From: Chryseobacterium sp. 18061 | GTDB lineage: Bacteria; Pseudomonadota; Gammaproteobacteria; Enterobacterales; Enterobacteriaceae | Assembly: GCA_902706205.1 (NCBI GenBank) | Contig: CACSKA010000001.1 | Location: 496,001 to 560,000, forward strand | Length of the DNA: 64,000 bases | Direction: 5' to 3' | Shown here: positions 10,968 through 20,145 of the stretch, one piece after another | Position numbering within the stretch: the stretch's first letter is position 1 | Layout of the letters: each line of letters starts with the position of its first letter | Notes under the pieces: model-generated | Database searches by the model: none | What the model was told of the DNA's origin: nothing | What the model saw: the letters and a program-made list of their open reading frames with translations, nothing else | Translations under genes and position numbers: made by a program

Positions 10968-11741
10968 ATGACAACAAAAGTAGCGGTCGTCACCGCATCG
11001 GATTCCGGGATTGGTAAACAGTGTGCGCTGCAACTGGCACGCAAAGGTTTCACGCTCGGTGTGACGTGGCACTCTGATGAACAGGGCGCCCGTCAAACCG
11101 TGCAGGAACTCAACGCTCTGGGCTGCCAGGCTCAGGCCATTCAACTCGATTTAAGCCATCTTCCTCAGGGCGCGCAGGCGCTGGAGACCCTCATTCAAAG
11201 GCTGGGCCGCATTGATGTGCTGGTGAACAACGCAGGGCGAATGACCAAATCTTCGGTACTGGAAGTGACGCTGGACGACTGGCGGGAAACCTTCTGCGTG
11301 GACGTCGAAGGCGCATTGCTGTGTTCGCAGATTGCGGCCCGACACATGATTAAGCAGGGTGAAGGTGGGCGGATCATTAACATCACTTCCGTACACGAGC
11401 ACACCCCGTTGCCGCAGGCCAGCGCCTACACCGCCGCCAAACATGCCCTCGGCGGGCTGACCAAATCGCTGGCGCTCGAGCTGGTGGATCACAATATTCT
11501 GGTCAACGCCGTTGCGCCAGGGGCCATCGCTACGGCGATGAATAATTTGAAGGATGATGACGTGCAGCCCGGTTCACTGCCCAATGTACCAATGGCAAGG
11601 CCGGGGAAAACGGAGGAGATCGCCGGGCTGGTGGGGTGGCTGTGCTCAGACGATGCGTCGTACGTGACCGGGCAATCGATGATTGTCGACGGTGGATTTA
11701 TGCTGGTGAATCCGCAGTACCTGACGCAAAAACAGGGCTAA
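10968..11741 (+). CDS. yohF: short-chain dehydrogenase/reductase YohF
   Basis: 257-residue NAD(P)-dependent oxidoreductase of the SDR family, of unknown substrate. It has the cofactor loop TASDSGIG (9-16), NNAG (87-90), catalytic Ser141, and Tyr154-x3-Lys158 (YTAAK). The start has AGGAGG upstream. It is close to E. coli YohF (253 residues) and lies in the same position between mdtQ and yohD. Confidence 0.93.
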   Translation: MTTKVAVVTASDSGIGKQCALQLARKGFTLGVTWHSDEQGARQTVQELNALGCQAQAIQLDLSHLPQGAQALETLIQRLGRIDVLVNNAGRMTKSSVLEVTLDDWRETFCVDVEGALLCSQIAARHMIKQGEGGRIINITSVHEHTPLPQASAYTAAKHALGGLTKSLALELVDHNILVNAVAPGAIATAMNNLKDDDVQPGSLPNVPMARPGKTEEIAGLVGWLCSDDASYVTGQSMIVDGGFMLVNPQYLTQKQG

Positions 11742-11748
11742 GGAGAAC

Positions 11749-11775
11749 GGCGCAGCGAACTGCGCCTTACTCTTT
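11749..11775 (+). terminator. yohF terminator
   Basis: GGCGCAG, loop CGAA, CTGCGCC followed by TTACTCTTT, between the stops of convergent yohF and yohD. Confidence 0.7.
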
Positions 11776-12351
11776 GTCGCCTGATTGCGCATCTTTGTGG
11801 TCGCGGTAAGAAAACCACAGGCGCACCGCAATGACCGCGATCACGATGATAATCAGCCATGCCCAGTGCTTAATATGCTGATCCAAATGATGTAACCATG
11901 GGCCGATCACTTCCCCGCCGAGATAGCCTAACGTGGTGAACAGCACCGCCCACACTACTGCGCCAAAGATATTGAGCGGCAGGAAGATTTTCGGCGGCAG
12001 ACGGCTGGCACCAATTAACACCGGGCCAATCACCCGAAAGCCGTACATAAAACGGCTGCCAATAACGAACAGCCACGGACGATTCTGAATCAGCCTCTGT
12101 GCCTTCTGGATTTTCTTTTGATGGCGGGAAAAGCGTTTAAGCAGGCGGCCACCGAAATGGCGTCCGAGAAGGTACAGCACCTGATCGCCAATCATCCCGC
12201 CGAGCGCCACCGATGCCACCACCAGCCAGAAGCGCAACAGACCCTGGTGTGCGGCGACGCCGCCGATCAGCGTGACGGTTTCCCCTTCGGCTAACGCGCC
12301 AACAACCAGCGCGGCGTAGCCATATTGGCTAATCAGATTATTGATATCCAT
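11767..12351 (-). CDS. yohD: DedA-family membrane protein YohD
   Basis: 194-residue inner-membrane protein of the DedA (SNARE-associated/VTT) family, whose members are implicated in phospholipid (undecaprenyl-phosphate or aminophospholipid) translocation and envelope homeostasis. The conserved segments ALAEGETVTLIGG and GSRFMYGFRVIGPVLIG are present. The start MDINNLISQYGYAAL at 12351 matches E. coli YohD; twenty further upstream codons are open but unlike the family. Confidence 0.94.
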   Translation of the reverse strand: MDINNLISQYGYAALVVGALAEGETVTLIGGVAAHQGLLRFWLVVASVALGGMIGDQVLYLLGRHFGGRLLKRFSRHQKKIQKAQRLIQNRPWLFVIGSRFMYGFRVIGPVLIGASRLPPKIFLPLNIFGAVVWAVLFTTLGYLGGEVIGPWLHHLDQHIKHWAWLIIIVIAVIAVRLWFSYRDHKDAQSGDKE

Positions 12352-12525
12352 ACGGGTTTTATTGTCTCCCTCAGCGCCGAATTCCTTTAAGCATACACCC
12401 CTGAATGACAATCGCCAGGCAACGGGCGCTCTGCCGTGGCGCTCTTTTTGGGTTGTACAAAATATAATCGCCAGTCTGCATTATACTTAGCTCATGCTGT
12501 GTGAAGCCGAGAATAGGAGGGCTTT

Positions 12526-13113
12526 ATGAATCATGTCTGGGGACTTTTCTCCCATCCTGACCGTGAAATGCATGTCATTCAGAGCGAGAACGAAATCGTC
12601 TCGCATCATTACACTCACCATGTGCTGGCGATGGCGGCGGTACCGGTCATCTGCGCGTTTATCGGCACCACCCAAATCGGCTGGAACTTCGGCGATGGCA
12701 CCACCGTGAAACTGTCGTTGTTCACGGGTTTCGCGCTGGCGGTGCTGTTTTATGGCCTGATGCTGGCCGGGGTTGCGGTAATGGGACGGGTCATCTGGTG
12801 GATGGCGCGTAACTATCCGCAACGGCCATCGCTCAAGCGCTGTATGGTGTTTGCCGGATATGTGGCGACGCCGATATTCCTCAGCGGCATCGTGGCGCTT
12901 TATCCGCTGGTCTGGCTGTGTGCGTTGGTGGGAACCGTTGCTCTGTGTTACACCGGCTATCTGCTGTACATCGGCATTCCGACGTTCCTTGGCATTAACC
13001 GCGAAGAGGGGATGAGCTTTGCCAGTTCGACCCTGGCGATTGGGGTTCTGGTCCTCGAAGTGCTACTGGCCGCGACGGTCATCCTGTGGGGTTATGGCTA
13101 TCGTTTATTCTGA
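12526..13113 (+). CDS. yohC: Yip1-family membrane protein YohC
   Basis: 195-residue inner-membrane protein with about five hydrophobic helices, of the Yip1 domain family and the same length as E. coli YohC. The function is unknown. Its ATG follows a strong AGGAGGG ribosome site. It is transcribed away from yohD. Confidence 0.92.
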   Translation: MNHVWGLFSHPDREMHVIQSENEIVSHHYTHHVLAMAAVPVICAFIGTTQIGWNFGDGTTVKLSLFTGFALAVLFYGLMLAGVAVMGRVIWWMARNYPQRPSLKRCMVFAGYVATPIFLSGIVALYPLVWLCALVGTVALCYTGYLLYIGIPTFLGINREEGMSFASSTLAIGVLVLEVLLAATVILWGYGYRLF

Positions 13114-13120
13114 CCTTAAC

Positions 13121-13157
13121 GCATAGCGGGTGTGGATGGTTTCTTCACCCGCTATGC
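13121..13157 (+). terminator. yohC hairpin terminator
   Basis: GCATAGCGGGTG (13121-13132) and CACCCGCTATGC (13146-13157) form a perfect 12-bp stem with a 13-base loop just after yohC. The T-run is weak (ATTTATTC). Confidence 0.6.
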
Positions 13158-13290
13158 AGCATTTATTCACGATTAACTTGTGGCACGAGAAAGCTCTGGC
13201 GCGGTATGATGCCCCGGCTTGCGTTTGTGAAGTGCATACAAATGCCTCCCGATATCATAACTTGCGTAAATAATTACCAGACACCTCACG

Positions 13291-14238
13291 ATGCCTAAAT
13301 TTCGAGTTTCTCTGCTCAGCCTCGCGCTGATGCTGGCAGTACCTTTCGCGCCTCAGGCGAGTGCTAAAACTGCCGTGGCAGCCGTTGCGTCGCAGCCGGA
13401 CATTGCTTCCGGTAGCGCGATGATTGTCGATTTAAACACCAATAAAGTGATTTACGCCAGCGAGCCAGACCTGGTGAGACCTATTGCGTCAATTACCAAG
13501 CTGATGACGGTGATGGTGGTGCTGGATGCCCATTTACCGCTCGATGAAATGCTCAGCGTGGACATCAGTCATACGCCGGAGATGAAAGGGATTTACTCAC
13601 GCGTACGCCTGAACAGCCATATCAGCCGCAAAAATATGATGTTGCTGGCGCTGATGTCTTCCGAGAACCGCGCGGCGGCAAGTCTCGCGCATCATTACCC
13701 TGGCGGTTACGACGCGTTTATTCGCGCCATGAACAGCAAGGCGAAATCCCTGGGCATGAGCCACACGCACTATGTGGAGCCAACGGGCCTGTCGATTCAC
13801 AACGTATCGACCGCGCGCGACCTGTCCAAATTGCTGATTGCGACCAAACGGTATCCGCTGATGGGCCAGTTGAGCACCACCAAAGAAGACATGGCAACCT
13901 TCAACAACCCGAATTACACGCTGCCATTCCGCAATACCAACCATCTGGTTTATCGCGAAAACTGGAATATCCAGCTGACCAAAACCGGGTTTACCAACGC
14001 GGCGGGCCATTGTCTGGTGATGCGTACGGTGATGAACAATCGTCCGGTGGCGATGGTGGTGATGGATGCATTCGGCAAATATACGCACTTTGCGGATGCC
14101 AGCCGTCTGCGTACCTGGGTTGAAACCGGGAAAGTGATGCCGGTACCGCCTGCGGCATTGGCCTACAAAAAGCAGAAAGAAGCGCAGATGGCGAGTGCCA
14201 TTCAGAATTCGTCGCAGCAGATAGCACAGGCGGATTGA
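13291..14238 (+). CDS. pbpG: D-alanyl-D-alanine endopeptidase PBP7
   Basis: Periplasmic penicillin-binding protein that cleaves D-Ala-meso-DAP cross-links in peptidoglycan. The 315-residue protein has a cleaved signal peptide (about 1-25), the S11 peptidase motifs SITK with Ser67 and Lys70, SEN (in MSSENRAA), and KTG (in LTKTGFTN). It is close to E. coli PbpG. Confidence 0.96.
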   Translation: MPKFRVSLLSLALMLAVPFAPQASAKTAVAAVASQPDIASGSAMIVDLNTNKVIYASEPDLVRPIASITKLMTVMVVLDAHLPLDEMLSVDISHTPEMKGIYSRVRLNSHISRKNMMLLALMSSENRAAASLAHHYPGGYDAFIRAMNSKAKSLGMSHTHYVEPTGLSIHNVSTARDLSKLLIATKRYPLMGQLSTTKEDMATFNNPNYTLPFRNTNHLVYRENWNIQLTKTGFTNAAGHCLVMRTVMNNRPVAMVVMDAFGKYTHFADASRLRTWVETGKVMPVPPAALAYKKQKEAQMASAIQNSSQQIAQAD

Positions 14239-14246
14239 TAGGAGTT

Positions 14247-14263
14247 GCCCGGCGCCGCCGGGC
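14247..14263. terminator. hairpin between pbpG and the acetyltransferase gene
   Basis: GCCCGGC, loop GCC, GCCGGGC, between the convergent stops at 14238 and 14271. It has no T-run, so it is a bidirectional stop candidate only. Confidence 0.5.
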
Positions 14264-14270
14264 AATAAAC

Positions 14271-14825
14271 CTACTCTGGCAGCGTCCAGTCACCGTCATT
14301 AAGCGGGCGCTGGACAATCAACGTATCCCGCCAATCACCCATCTTATAGCCAACGCTGCGCAGCTGTCCGGCCACTTCAAATCCGTGTTTTTTATGCAAC
14401 CTCAGCGAGCCGGCATTATTGTTGCCATCGCCGATAACCGCCACCATCTGTCGCCACGGGCCTTTTTCGCACACTTCAATCAATCGGCTAAGCAACGCAC
14501 TGCCGACGCCGTGCCCGGTCATGCTGGCATCAACGTAGATGGATTCTTCGAGGGTGTAACGATAGGCCGGGCGAGGGCGGTACTGACTGGCGTAGCAGTA
14601 GCCGACGATAATGCCGCGATAGAGCGCCACCAGCCAGGGTAAATCCTGTCTGGCGACGACGTTCATTCGCTCGCGCATCTCATCGACAGATGGGGGAACT
14701 TCCTCAAAAGAGGCGCGACCGTTTAACACATGCCAGGCGTACAGTGCAGCAATCGCATGCGCATCGTCAGGTCTGGCTTCGCGAATTTCAACTTCTGCAC
14801 TGTATAAGACATCCACCGCTGACAT
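14271..14825 (-). CDS. GNAT N-acetyltransferase, phosphinothricin/amino-acid type
   Basis: 184-residue GNAT protein of the Pat/Bar-like group that acetylates the amino group of phosphinothricin-like compounds or methionine derivatives (compare MnaT). Family signs are REARPDD near the N-terminus, LEESIYVDASMTGHGVGSALL (the acetyl-CoA loop with GxGxGSAL) and a C-terminal GFEVAGQLRSVGYK. GGAG lies nine bases before the ATG. The natural substrate is unknown. Confidence 0.87.
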   Translation of the reverse strand: MSAVDVLYSAEVEIREARPDDAHAIAALYAWHVLNGRASFEEVPPSVDEMRERMNVVARQDLPWLVALYRGIIVGYCYASQYRPRPAYRYTLEESIYVDASMTGHGVGSALLSRLIEVCEKGPWRQMVAVIGDGNNNAGSLRLHKKHGFEVAGQLRSVGYKMGDWRDTLIVQRPLNDGDWTLPE

Positions 14826-14879
14826 GATAATGACTCCTTGAGCCTCGGTATCAGGCTACTTTATTCGCCATTTTGGGCT

Positions 14880-15026
14880 TGGGCAGTGCTCAAAATCCTC
14901 ACGTACATCGTGTACGCTCCGGTTTTTCCGCGCTGTCCGCAGCCAAACTGGTGGCAACAGTAACGCCTTGCGTTTAGCGAATTGCCAGGCCAGAGAAACG
15001 TTTCTCCAGCCCTAAGCCGTTACTGT
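14880..15026. repeat. structured intergenic element, possible dispersed repeat
   Basis: The 234-base gap between the acetyltransferase gene and dld holds several nested symmetries: CGTACATCGTGTACG (14902-14916), ACAGTAACG (14957-14965) matching CGTTACTGT (15018-15026), and the perfect palindrome GAGAAACGTTTCTC (14993-15006). The left part, around CTCCGGTTTTTCCGCGCTGTC, resembles intergenic repeats I recall from enterobacterial genomes, but I cannot verify copies. No second copy is present in this window. Confidence 0.4.
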
Positions 15027-15059
15027 AATCGGAGTTAAGCAGCAATACACTACTCCCCC

Positions 15060-16823
15060 TTAATTCTGGGGGGGATTTGCGTCAGTTACGCTTTCAGCAT
15101 CTTCGGGCGTACGGCCTTCACCCCAATATTTCTGCTTACTGGTCTTACCAATGCCCGGATTCATGCTGTTGGTCGGGTCATTTTCGCGATAAAACTGTTT
15201 TAACGTATCCGCCGCTTCGTAAAGATGGCCCACGTTATGCTCAGCAGGATATTGCGCGCCGCGCTCGCGCAGCAGGGTCAGCATCTGTTCTTTTAACTCG
15301 TGCGCGTCCACGCCTTTCTTAACGATGTAATCCTGATGGAAAACGTGACACATAAAGTGACCGTAATAGAGCTTATGGGTCAGTTGGTTGTCGATTTCCG
15401 GCGGCAGGTGCTCGAACCAGTCGGTGTCATTGCGGCGAAGCGCAATATCCAGCGCCAGAATATCCTCCACCTCATCCGCATGGACCGCCTGATAGCGGAT
15501 CGCCGCGCCCGCCGCCGCAAAACGGTGCAGAAACGCCTTGCTGCCTTCTTCCGGCGTGCAGGCGAAGAACGCGCCGTCGGCGGTCTTAAAGAACTCCGTC
15601 AGCCAGGTTTGCGCCTCGTCGATGCCGTCTCCGGCCATCTTCAGCATTAAATGATGCTCGTACTGGTTACGGTAATTTTTCATGCGATCCGGCAGATGCG
15701 CCGGGAACGCGTGACCGAGCTTCTGCATAAATCGGTCGGTGAAATGCGGTTTAAACAGCGGTACTTTTTTCAGCATCGCGTCGGTGCGGCCCTTCAACGT
15801 GAAAAACAGCGGCATCTTATCGGTGCCGAGTTTGTCGATCATCAGGAAGGTATCTTTGCCGTACTGTTCCGCAATGTCGTAAATGTCGCGGTGCATATAC
15901 TCCCCGGCCACCGGCAAGTTAGCAAAATTGGCCAGCATATGGCGGCGAATTTCGGTCAGCACTTCCGGCTGATTGGTGCCGATGTAAAACACCTGCTGGC
16001 GTTTTTCGGCTTCGAAAGTATCCAGACGCGCGGCGAAAACGGCGAGCTTCCCGGCGCAGCCGGAAGATTCAAACAGGCGATCCGGATCGGCGTTATAGCG
16101 CGCCGGGGTATCGGCATCGACATCACGCACGCGGGTCACGTAGTCGTGATCGTGGGCGTGACGGCCATCGTGTCTCACGTCGCTGTCTTTCAGGCGCTCG
16201 TCGTCGAGCGTGCTGAGGATCTGCTCCGGCGTTTCACCCAGATCGATGCCCAGATGGTTCACAAGCTGCAGTTTTCCGTCGTCGGTAATGCGCGCAAACA
16301 GCGACATTTCGGTATACGCCGGGCCGCGCTGCACCAGCGAACCGCCGGAGTTATTGCAGATCCCGCCGATCACCGATGCGCCAATGCAAGACGATCCGAT
16401 CACCGAGTGCGGCTCACGGCCAAGCGGTTTCAGTGCTTTTTCCAGTGAATATAGCGTGGTGCCAGGATACGCCAGCACCTGCTTGCCCTTGTCGATCAGG
16501 TGCAGCTTATCGAGGCGCAGCGTGCTGATTATCACAATCTGGCGGTCGTAATCGTTGCCGTTTGGGGTAGAGCCTTCGGTCAGACCGGTATTGGCGGCCT
16601 GCATCAGCATAATTTTGTCCGCCTGGACGCAGGCGCTCAGTACGCGCCACAGCTCCAGCAGCGTGCCGGGGAATACCACGGCGAGCGCATCGCCATTGCC
16701 AGAACGGAAGCCCTTGCGATAGCGGGCGGTTTTGGCGGGGTCGGTCAGCAGGTGTGAATGGCCCACCAGGCGGGTCAGTTCAGACAGAAAAGCGTTATTA
16801 TCATTTGTTGTCGTGGAAGACAT
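15060..16823 (-). CDS. dld: quinone-dependent D-lactate dehydrogenase
   Basis: Peripheral inner-membrane flavoprotein that oxidises D-lactate to pyruvate and feeds the quinone pool. The 587-residue protein has an N-terminal FAD-binding PCMH domain (NTGLTEGSTPNG near 78-89, GSSCIGASVIGGICNNSGG near 142-160) and the membrane-binding C-terminal half. AAGGAG lies seven bases before the ATG. It is slightly longer than the 571-residue E. coli enzyme because of its C-terminal extension. It is divergent from bglX, as in E. coli. Confidence 0.96.
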   Translation of the reverse strand: MSSTTTNDNNAFLSELTRLVGHSHLLTDPAKTARYRKGFRSGNGDALAVVFPGTLLELWRVLSACVQADKIMLMQAANTGLTEGSTPNGNDYDRQIVIISTLRLDKLHLIDKGKQVLAYPGTTLYSLEKALKPLGREPHSVIGSSCIGASVIGGICNNSGGSLVQRGPAYTEMSLFARITDDGKLQLVNHLGIDLGETPEQILSTLDDERLKDSDVRHDGRHAHDHDYVTRVRDVDADTPARYNADPDRLFESSGCAGKLAVFAARLDTFEAEKRQQVFYIGTNQPEVLTEIRRHMLANFANLPVAGEYMHRDIYDIAEQYGKDTFLMIDKLGTDKMPLFFTLKGRTDAMLKKVPLFKPHFTDRFMQKLGHAFPAHLPDRMKNYRNQYEHHLMLKMAGDGIDEAQTWLTEFFKTADGAFFACTPEEGSKAFLHRFAAAGAAIRYQAVHADEVEDILALDIALRRNDTDWFEHLPPEIDNQLTHKLYYGHFMCHVFHQDYIVKKGVDAHELKEQMLTLLRERGAQYPAEHNVGHLYEAADTLKQFYRENDPTNSMNPGIGKTSKQKYWGEGRTPEDAESVTDANPPQN

Positions 16824-17034
16824 CTTCTCACTCCTTGTGATGAGGAAAGTGTGGTGAGGCGCTTTTTTCGTGACTCAAGAATAGCGCTTTGTATGACAAT
16901 TTTGTGCAGGAATTCAGTGAAAATTCAGAGCATAGCCTCCGCTTTCTGTTCGCACCCTTATCAGGCTTATGGCAAACTGCTGTTTTTTGGCAGGCTTTTG
17001 CCGTGATACCCGGTCTGAAGAGAGAGAATAGAAG

Positions 17035-19347
17035 ATGAAATGGCTTTGTTCTGTTGGCGTTGCCGTTAGCCTTGCGCTGCAACCCGCGATGGCCGACGAG
17101 ATGTTCGGCAACCACCCGCTGACGCCAGAGGCACGCGATGCGTTTGTCACCGCTCTGCTCAAGAAAATGACCGTCGATGAAAAAATCGGCCAGCTGCGTC
17201 TGATAAGCGTCGGTCCGGACAACCCGAAAGAAGCCATCCGCGAGATGATCAAAGACGGCCAGGTGGGCGCGATTTTTAACACCGTGACGCGCAAAGACAT
17301 TCGCGCCATGCAGGATCAGGTGATGCAGCTCAGTCGCCTGAAAATTCCTCTCTTCTTCGCCTACGACGTGGTTCACGGTCAGCGTACCGTCTTCCCGATA
17401 AGCCTCGGCCTTGCCTCTTCCTTTAACCTCGACGCGGTACGTACCGTAGGCCGTATTTCCGCCTACGAAGCCGCCGACGATGGCCTGAACATGACCTGGG
17501 CGCCAATGGTCGACGTTTCACGCGATCCTCGCTGGGGCCGTGCCTCCGAAGGTTTCGGCGAAGACACCTATTTAACCTCGATGATGGGTAAAACCATGGT
17601 CGAAGCGATGCAGGGCAAAAGCCCGGCGGAGCGCTATTCGGTGATGACCAGCGTCAAACACTACGCGGCGTACGGCGCAGTGGAAGGCGGTAAAGAGTAC
17701 AACACCGTGGACATGAGTCCGCAGCGTCTGTTCAACGATTACATGCCGCCGTACAAAGCGGGGCTGGATGCGGGCAGCGGTGGCGTGATGGTGGCGCTGA
17801 ACTCCCTGAACGGCACCCCGGCGACCTCGGATTCCTGGCTGCTAAAAGACGTTCTGCGTAAAGAGTGGGGCTTCAAAGGCATCACCATTTCCGATCACGG
17901 CGCGATTAAAGAGCTCATCAAGCACGGTGTGGCTTCAGATCCGTCAGATGCGGTCCGCGTGGCGCTGAAAGCCGGGATCGACATGAGCATGAGCGACGAA
18001 TATTACAGCAAATATCTGCCGGAGCTTATCAAGAGCGGCAAAGTGACGATGGCAGAAGTTGATGACGCCACGCGCCACGTGCTGAACGTCAAATATGACA
18101 TGGGCTTGTTTAACGATCCGTACAGCCACCTGGGCCCGAAAGATACTGACCCACAGGACACCAATGCTGAAAGCCGTCTGCACCGCAGCGATGCGCGTAA
18201 AGTGGCGCGTGAAAGCCTGGTACTGCTGAAAAACCGTCTGAACACCTTGCCGCTGAAAAAGTCCGGCACCATTGCCGTGGTGGGTCCGCTGGCTGACAGC
18301 AAGCGTGATGTGATGGGCAGCTGGTCCGCTGCGGGCGTTGCCGATCAGTCTGTACCGGTTCTCGACGGGATCAAAACCTCCGTCGGCGATAACGCCAAAG
18401 TGATTTACGCCAAAGTGATTTACGCCAAAGGCGCGAACATTACCGACGACAAAGACATCGTCAACTTCCTCAACCTGTACGAAGAAGCGGTAAAAGTGGA
18501 TACCCGTTCACCGCAGGCGATGATTGACGAAGCGGTTGCCGCCGCCAAACAGTCTGACGTGGTGGTTGCAGTTGTCGGTGAAGCGCAGGGCATGGCCCAT
18601 GAAGCGTCCAGCCGAACCGAAATCAGCATTCCGCAGAGCCAGAAAGATTTGATTGCCGCGCTGAAAGCGACCGGTAAACCGCTGGTGCTGGTGTTGATGA
18701 ACGGCCGTCCGTTAACGCTGGTGCAGGAAGATCAGCAGGCTGACGCGATGCTGGAAACCTGGTTCGCCGGTACTGAAGGCGGCAACGCCATCGCTGACGT
18801 GCTGTTTGGCGACTACAATCCGTCAGGCAAACTGCCGATGTCCTTCCCGCGCTCGGTTGGCCAAATCCCGACGTACTACAGCCATCTGAACACCGGTCGC
18901 CCGTACAATGCCGACAAGCCGAACAAATACACCTCCCGTTACTTCGATGAATCCAACGGCCCGCTGTATCCGTTCGGTTATGGTCTGAGCTATACCACCT
19001 TCAACGTTTCTGACGTGAAAATGTCTTCCGCGACCATGAAGGCCGACGGCAGCGTGACCGCCAGCGTTGATGTGACCAACACCGGCAAACGCGAAGGCGC
19101 GACGGTTATCCAGATGTACGTGCAGGATGTAACCGCATCAATGAGCCGTCCGGTGAAACAGTTGCGCGGCTTTGAAAAGGTTACGCTGAAGCCGGGTGAA
19201 ACCCAGACTGTCAGCTTCCCGATCGACGTCAAAGCGCTGAAGTTCTGGAACCAGCAGATGAAATACGCCGCAGAGCCTGGCAAATTCAATGTCTTTATCG
19301 GCGTCGATTCCGCCCGTGTGAAGCAGGGCGAGTTCGAATTGCAGTAA
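17035..19347 (+). CDS. bglX: periplasmic beta-glucosidase BglX (GH3)
   Basis: Secreted family 3 glycoside hydrolase that removes terminal beta-linked glucose from oligosaccharides and glucosides in the periplasm. It has a signal peptide (about 1-20, ending AMADE), a GH3 N-terminal domain with the nucleophile Asp287 in ITISDHGA, a GH3 C-terminal domain and a fibronectin-III-like tail. It is 770 residues, five longer than E. coli BglX. The difference is explained by an in-frame 15-base tandem duplication at codons 454-463 (AKVIY twice). Confidence 0.96.
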   Translation: MKWLCSVGVAVSLALQPAMADEMFGNHPLTPEARDAFVTALLKKMTVDEKIGQLRLISVGPDNPKEAIREMIKDGQVGAIFNTVTRKDIRAMQDQVMQLSRLKIPLFFAYDVVHGQRTVFPISLGLASSFNLDAVRTVGRISAYEAADDGLNMTWAPMVDVSRDPRWGRASEGFGEDTYLTSMMGKTMVEAMQGKSPAERYSVMTSVKHYAAYGAVEGGKEYNTVDMSPQRLFNDYMPPYKAGLDAGSGGVMVALNSLNGTPATSDSWLLKDVLRKEWGFKGITISDHGAIKELIKHGVASDPSDAVRVALKAGIDMSMSDEYYSKYLPELIKSGKVTMAEVDDATRHVLNVKYDMGLFNDPYSHLGPKDTDPQDTNAESRLHRSDARKVARESLVLLKNRLNTLPLKKSGTIAVVGPLADSKRDVMGSWSAAGVADQSVPVLDGIKTSVGDNAKVIYAKVIYAKGANITDDKDIVNFLNLYEEAVKVDTRSPQAMIDEAVAAAKQSDVVVAVVGEAQGMAHEASSRTEISIPQSQKDLIAALKATGKPLVLVLMNGRPLTLVQEDQQADAMLETWFAGTEGGNAIADVLFGDYNPSGKLPMSFPRSVGQIPTYYSHLNTGRPYNADKPNKYTSRYFDESNGPLYPFGYGLSYTTFNVSDVKMSSATMKADGSVTASVDVTNTGKREGATVIQMYVQDVTASMSRPVKQLRGFEKVTLKPGETQTVSFPIDVKALKFWNQQMKYAAEPGKFNVFIGVDSARVKQGEFELQ
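18394..18423 (+). repeat. 15-bp in-frame tandem duplication in bglX
   Basis: GCCAAAGTGATTTAC occurs twice head to tail (18394-18408 and 18409-18423), encoding AKVIY-AKVIY before AKGAN. As I recall it, E. coli BglX has a single copy at this place. The two copies are identical, so the event looks recent. Confidence 0.9.
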
Positions 19348-19349
19348 CA

Positions 19350-19385
19350 AAAAAAGCCCCTTTCCGCACGGGTCGGGAAGGGGCA
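19350..19385 (-). terminator. terminator of the fimbrial operon, shared with bglX
   Basis: GCCCCTTTCC and GGGAAGGGGC pair around GCACGGGTC. Read on the minus strand the stem is followed by a run of seven T, the correct orientation to end the fimbrial transcript. bglX converges on it from the other side. Confidence 0.8.
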
Positions 19386-19413
19386 AAGTCTCAGCGAACA
19401 CTCTTCGTTATTG

Positions 19414-20145
19414 TTATATTCCTTCTGCTTTTCCTCCTGGCATCACGCGATAACTGCGCGCATTACCGGAGTCCGTAATGACGTCGAAACGTATTATTTC
19501 ACCCGTAGTCAGCGGGGTGCTCAGCGGCACTTCCAGCCACGCTTTGGGCGCAACCATCAGGCCACCGATATCTTTCTGCTTGCCGGGATGAACGGTCAGG
19601 CTCATAAACCACGGCGTCGGGTTTTCTATGTGCAACGTTTGGCCCTTAACGGTAAAACGCAGCTGTTGTTCATCACTTTCCTTTGGCGCGGCCAGCCCGT
19701 CCGGACGGATAAATACTTTCAGGCGCAGTCGTAGCGGTAAAACCATCTTCCGCGCCGTGTTTTGCGTCGCCTTGGTATTTGGCGGAATTTGATACACGTT
19801 GAGCCAGAACTGGCTTTCGTGGTCCATCGCCAGTGTGCTGCGGGAGCTTAGCATCAGGCGCAACGAGCGCAGCTCGCCCGGCAGCATCCGGAATACCGGC
19901 GGCACGACCACAATTGGTGTTTGACTGGTATCCGGCGACGAATTCACGTTGCCGTTATCGGTCCACGCCTGAATAAGCATCGGCGAATCGCCATCATTCG
20001 ACAGATTCAGCGACTGCACCTTATCGGACGCCGCAAAGATAAGCCGCGTCCGGTCGATATTCACCGCCGCATTGGTGGTACTGGCCCACAATAGCAGGGT
20101 GGCGAGGGCGCTACTGGAAACTGACCACCACTTGCAACTGCGCAT
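19414..20145 (-). CDS. second periplasmic fimbrial chaperone
   Basis: 243-residue PapD/FimC-type chaperone that would cap fimbrial subunits by donating a beta-strand. A signal peptide (about 1-26) precedes the first Ig-like domain (VNIDRTRLIFAAS), the alternating hydrophobic stretch and the NPTPWFMSL motif of the second domain. It is the last gene of the operon and starts inside the adhesin gene (35-base overlap). It differs clearly from the first chaperone of the same operon, suggesting it may serve the tip adhesin. Confidence 0.88.
   Translation of the reverse strand: MRSCKWWSVSSSALATLLLWASTTNAAVNIDRTRLIFAASDKVQSLNLSNDGDSPMLIQAWTDNGNVNSSPDTSQTPIVVVPPVFRMLPGELRSLRLMLSSRSTLAMDHESQFWLNVYQIPPNTKATQNTARKMVLPLRLRLKVFIRPDGLAAPKESDEQQLRFTVKGQTLHIENPTPWFMSLTVHPGKQKDIGGLMVAPKAWLEVPLSTPLTTGEIIRFDVITDSGNARSYRVMPGGKAEGI

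Noticed and set aside
15651-16448. 265-codon open frame on the plus strand inside dld
   Set aside because: It lies entirely antisense to the well-conserved dld gene; long antisense frames are common opposite GC-rich genes, and the translation shows no recognisable domain.
16828-17376. 182-codon open frame on the minus strand across the dld-bglX gap
   Set aside because: It covers the divergent promoter region and the bglX signal-peptide coding part on the other strand; the translation is low-complexity and family-less.
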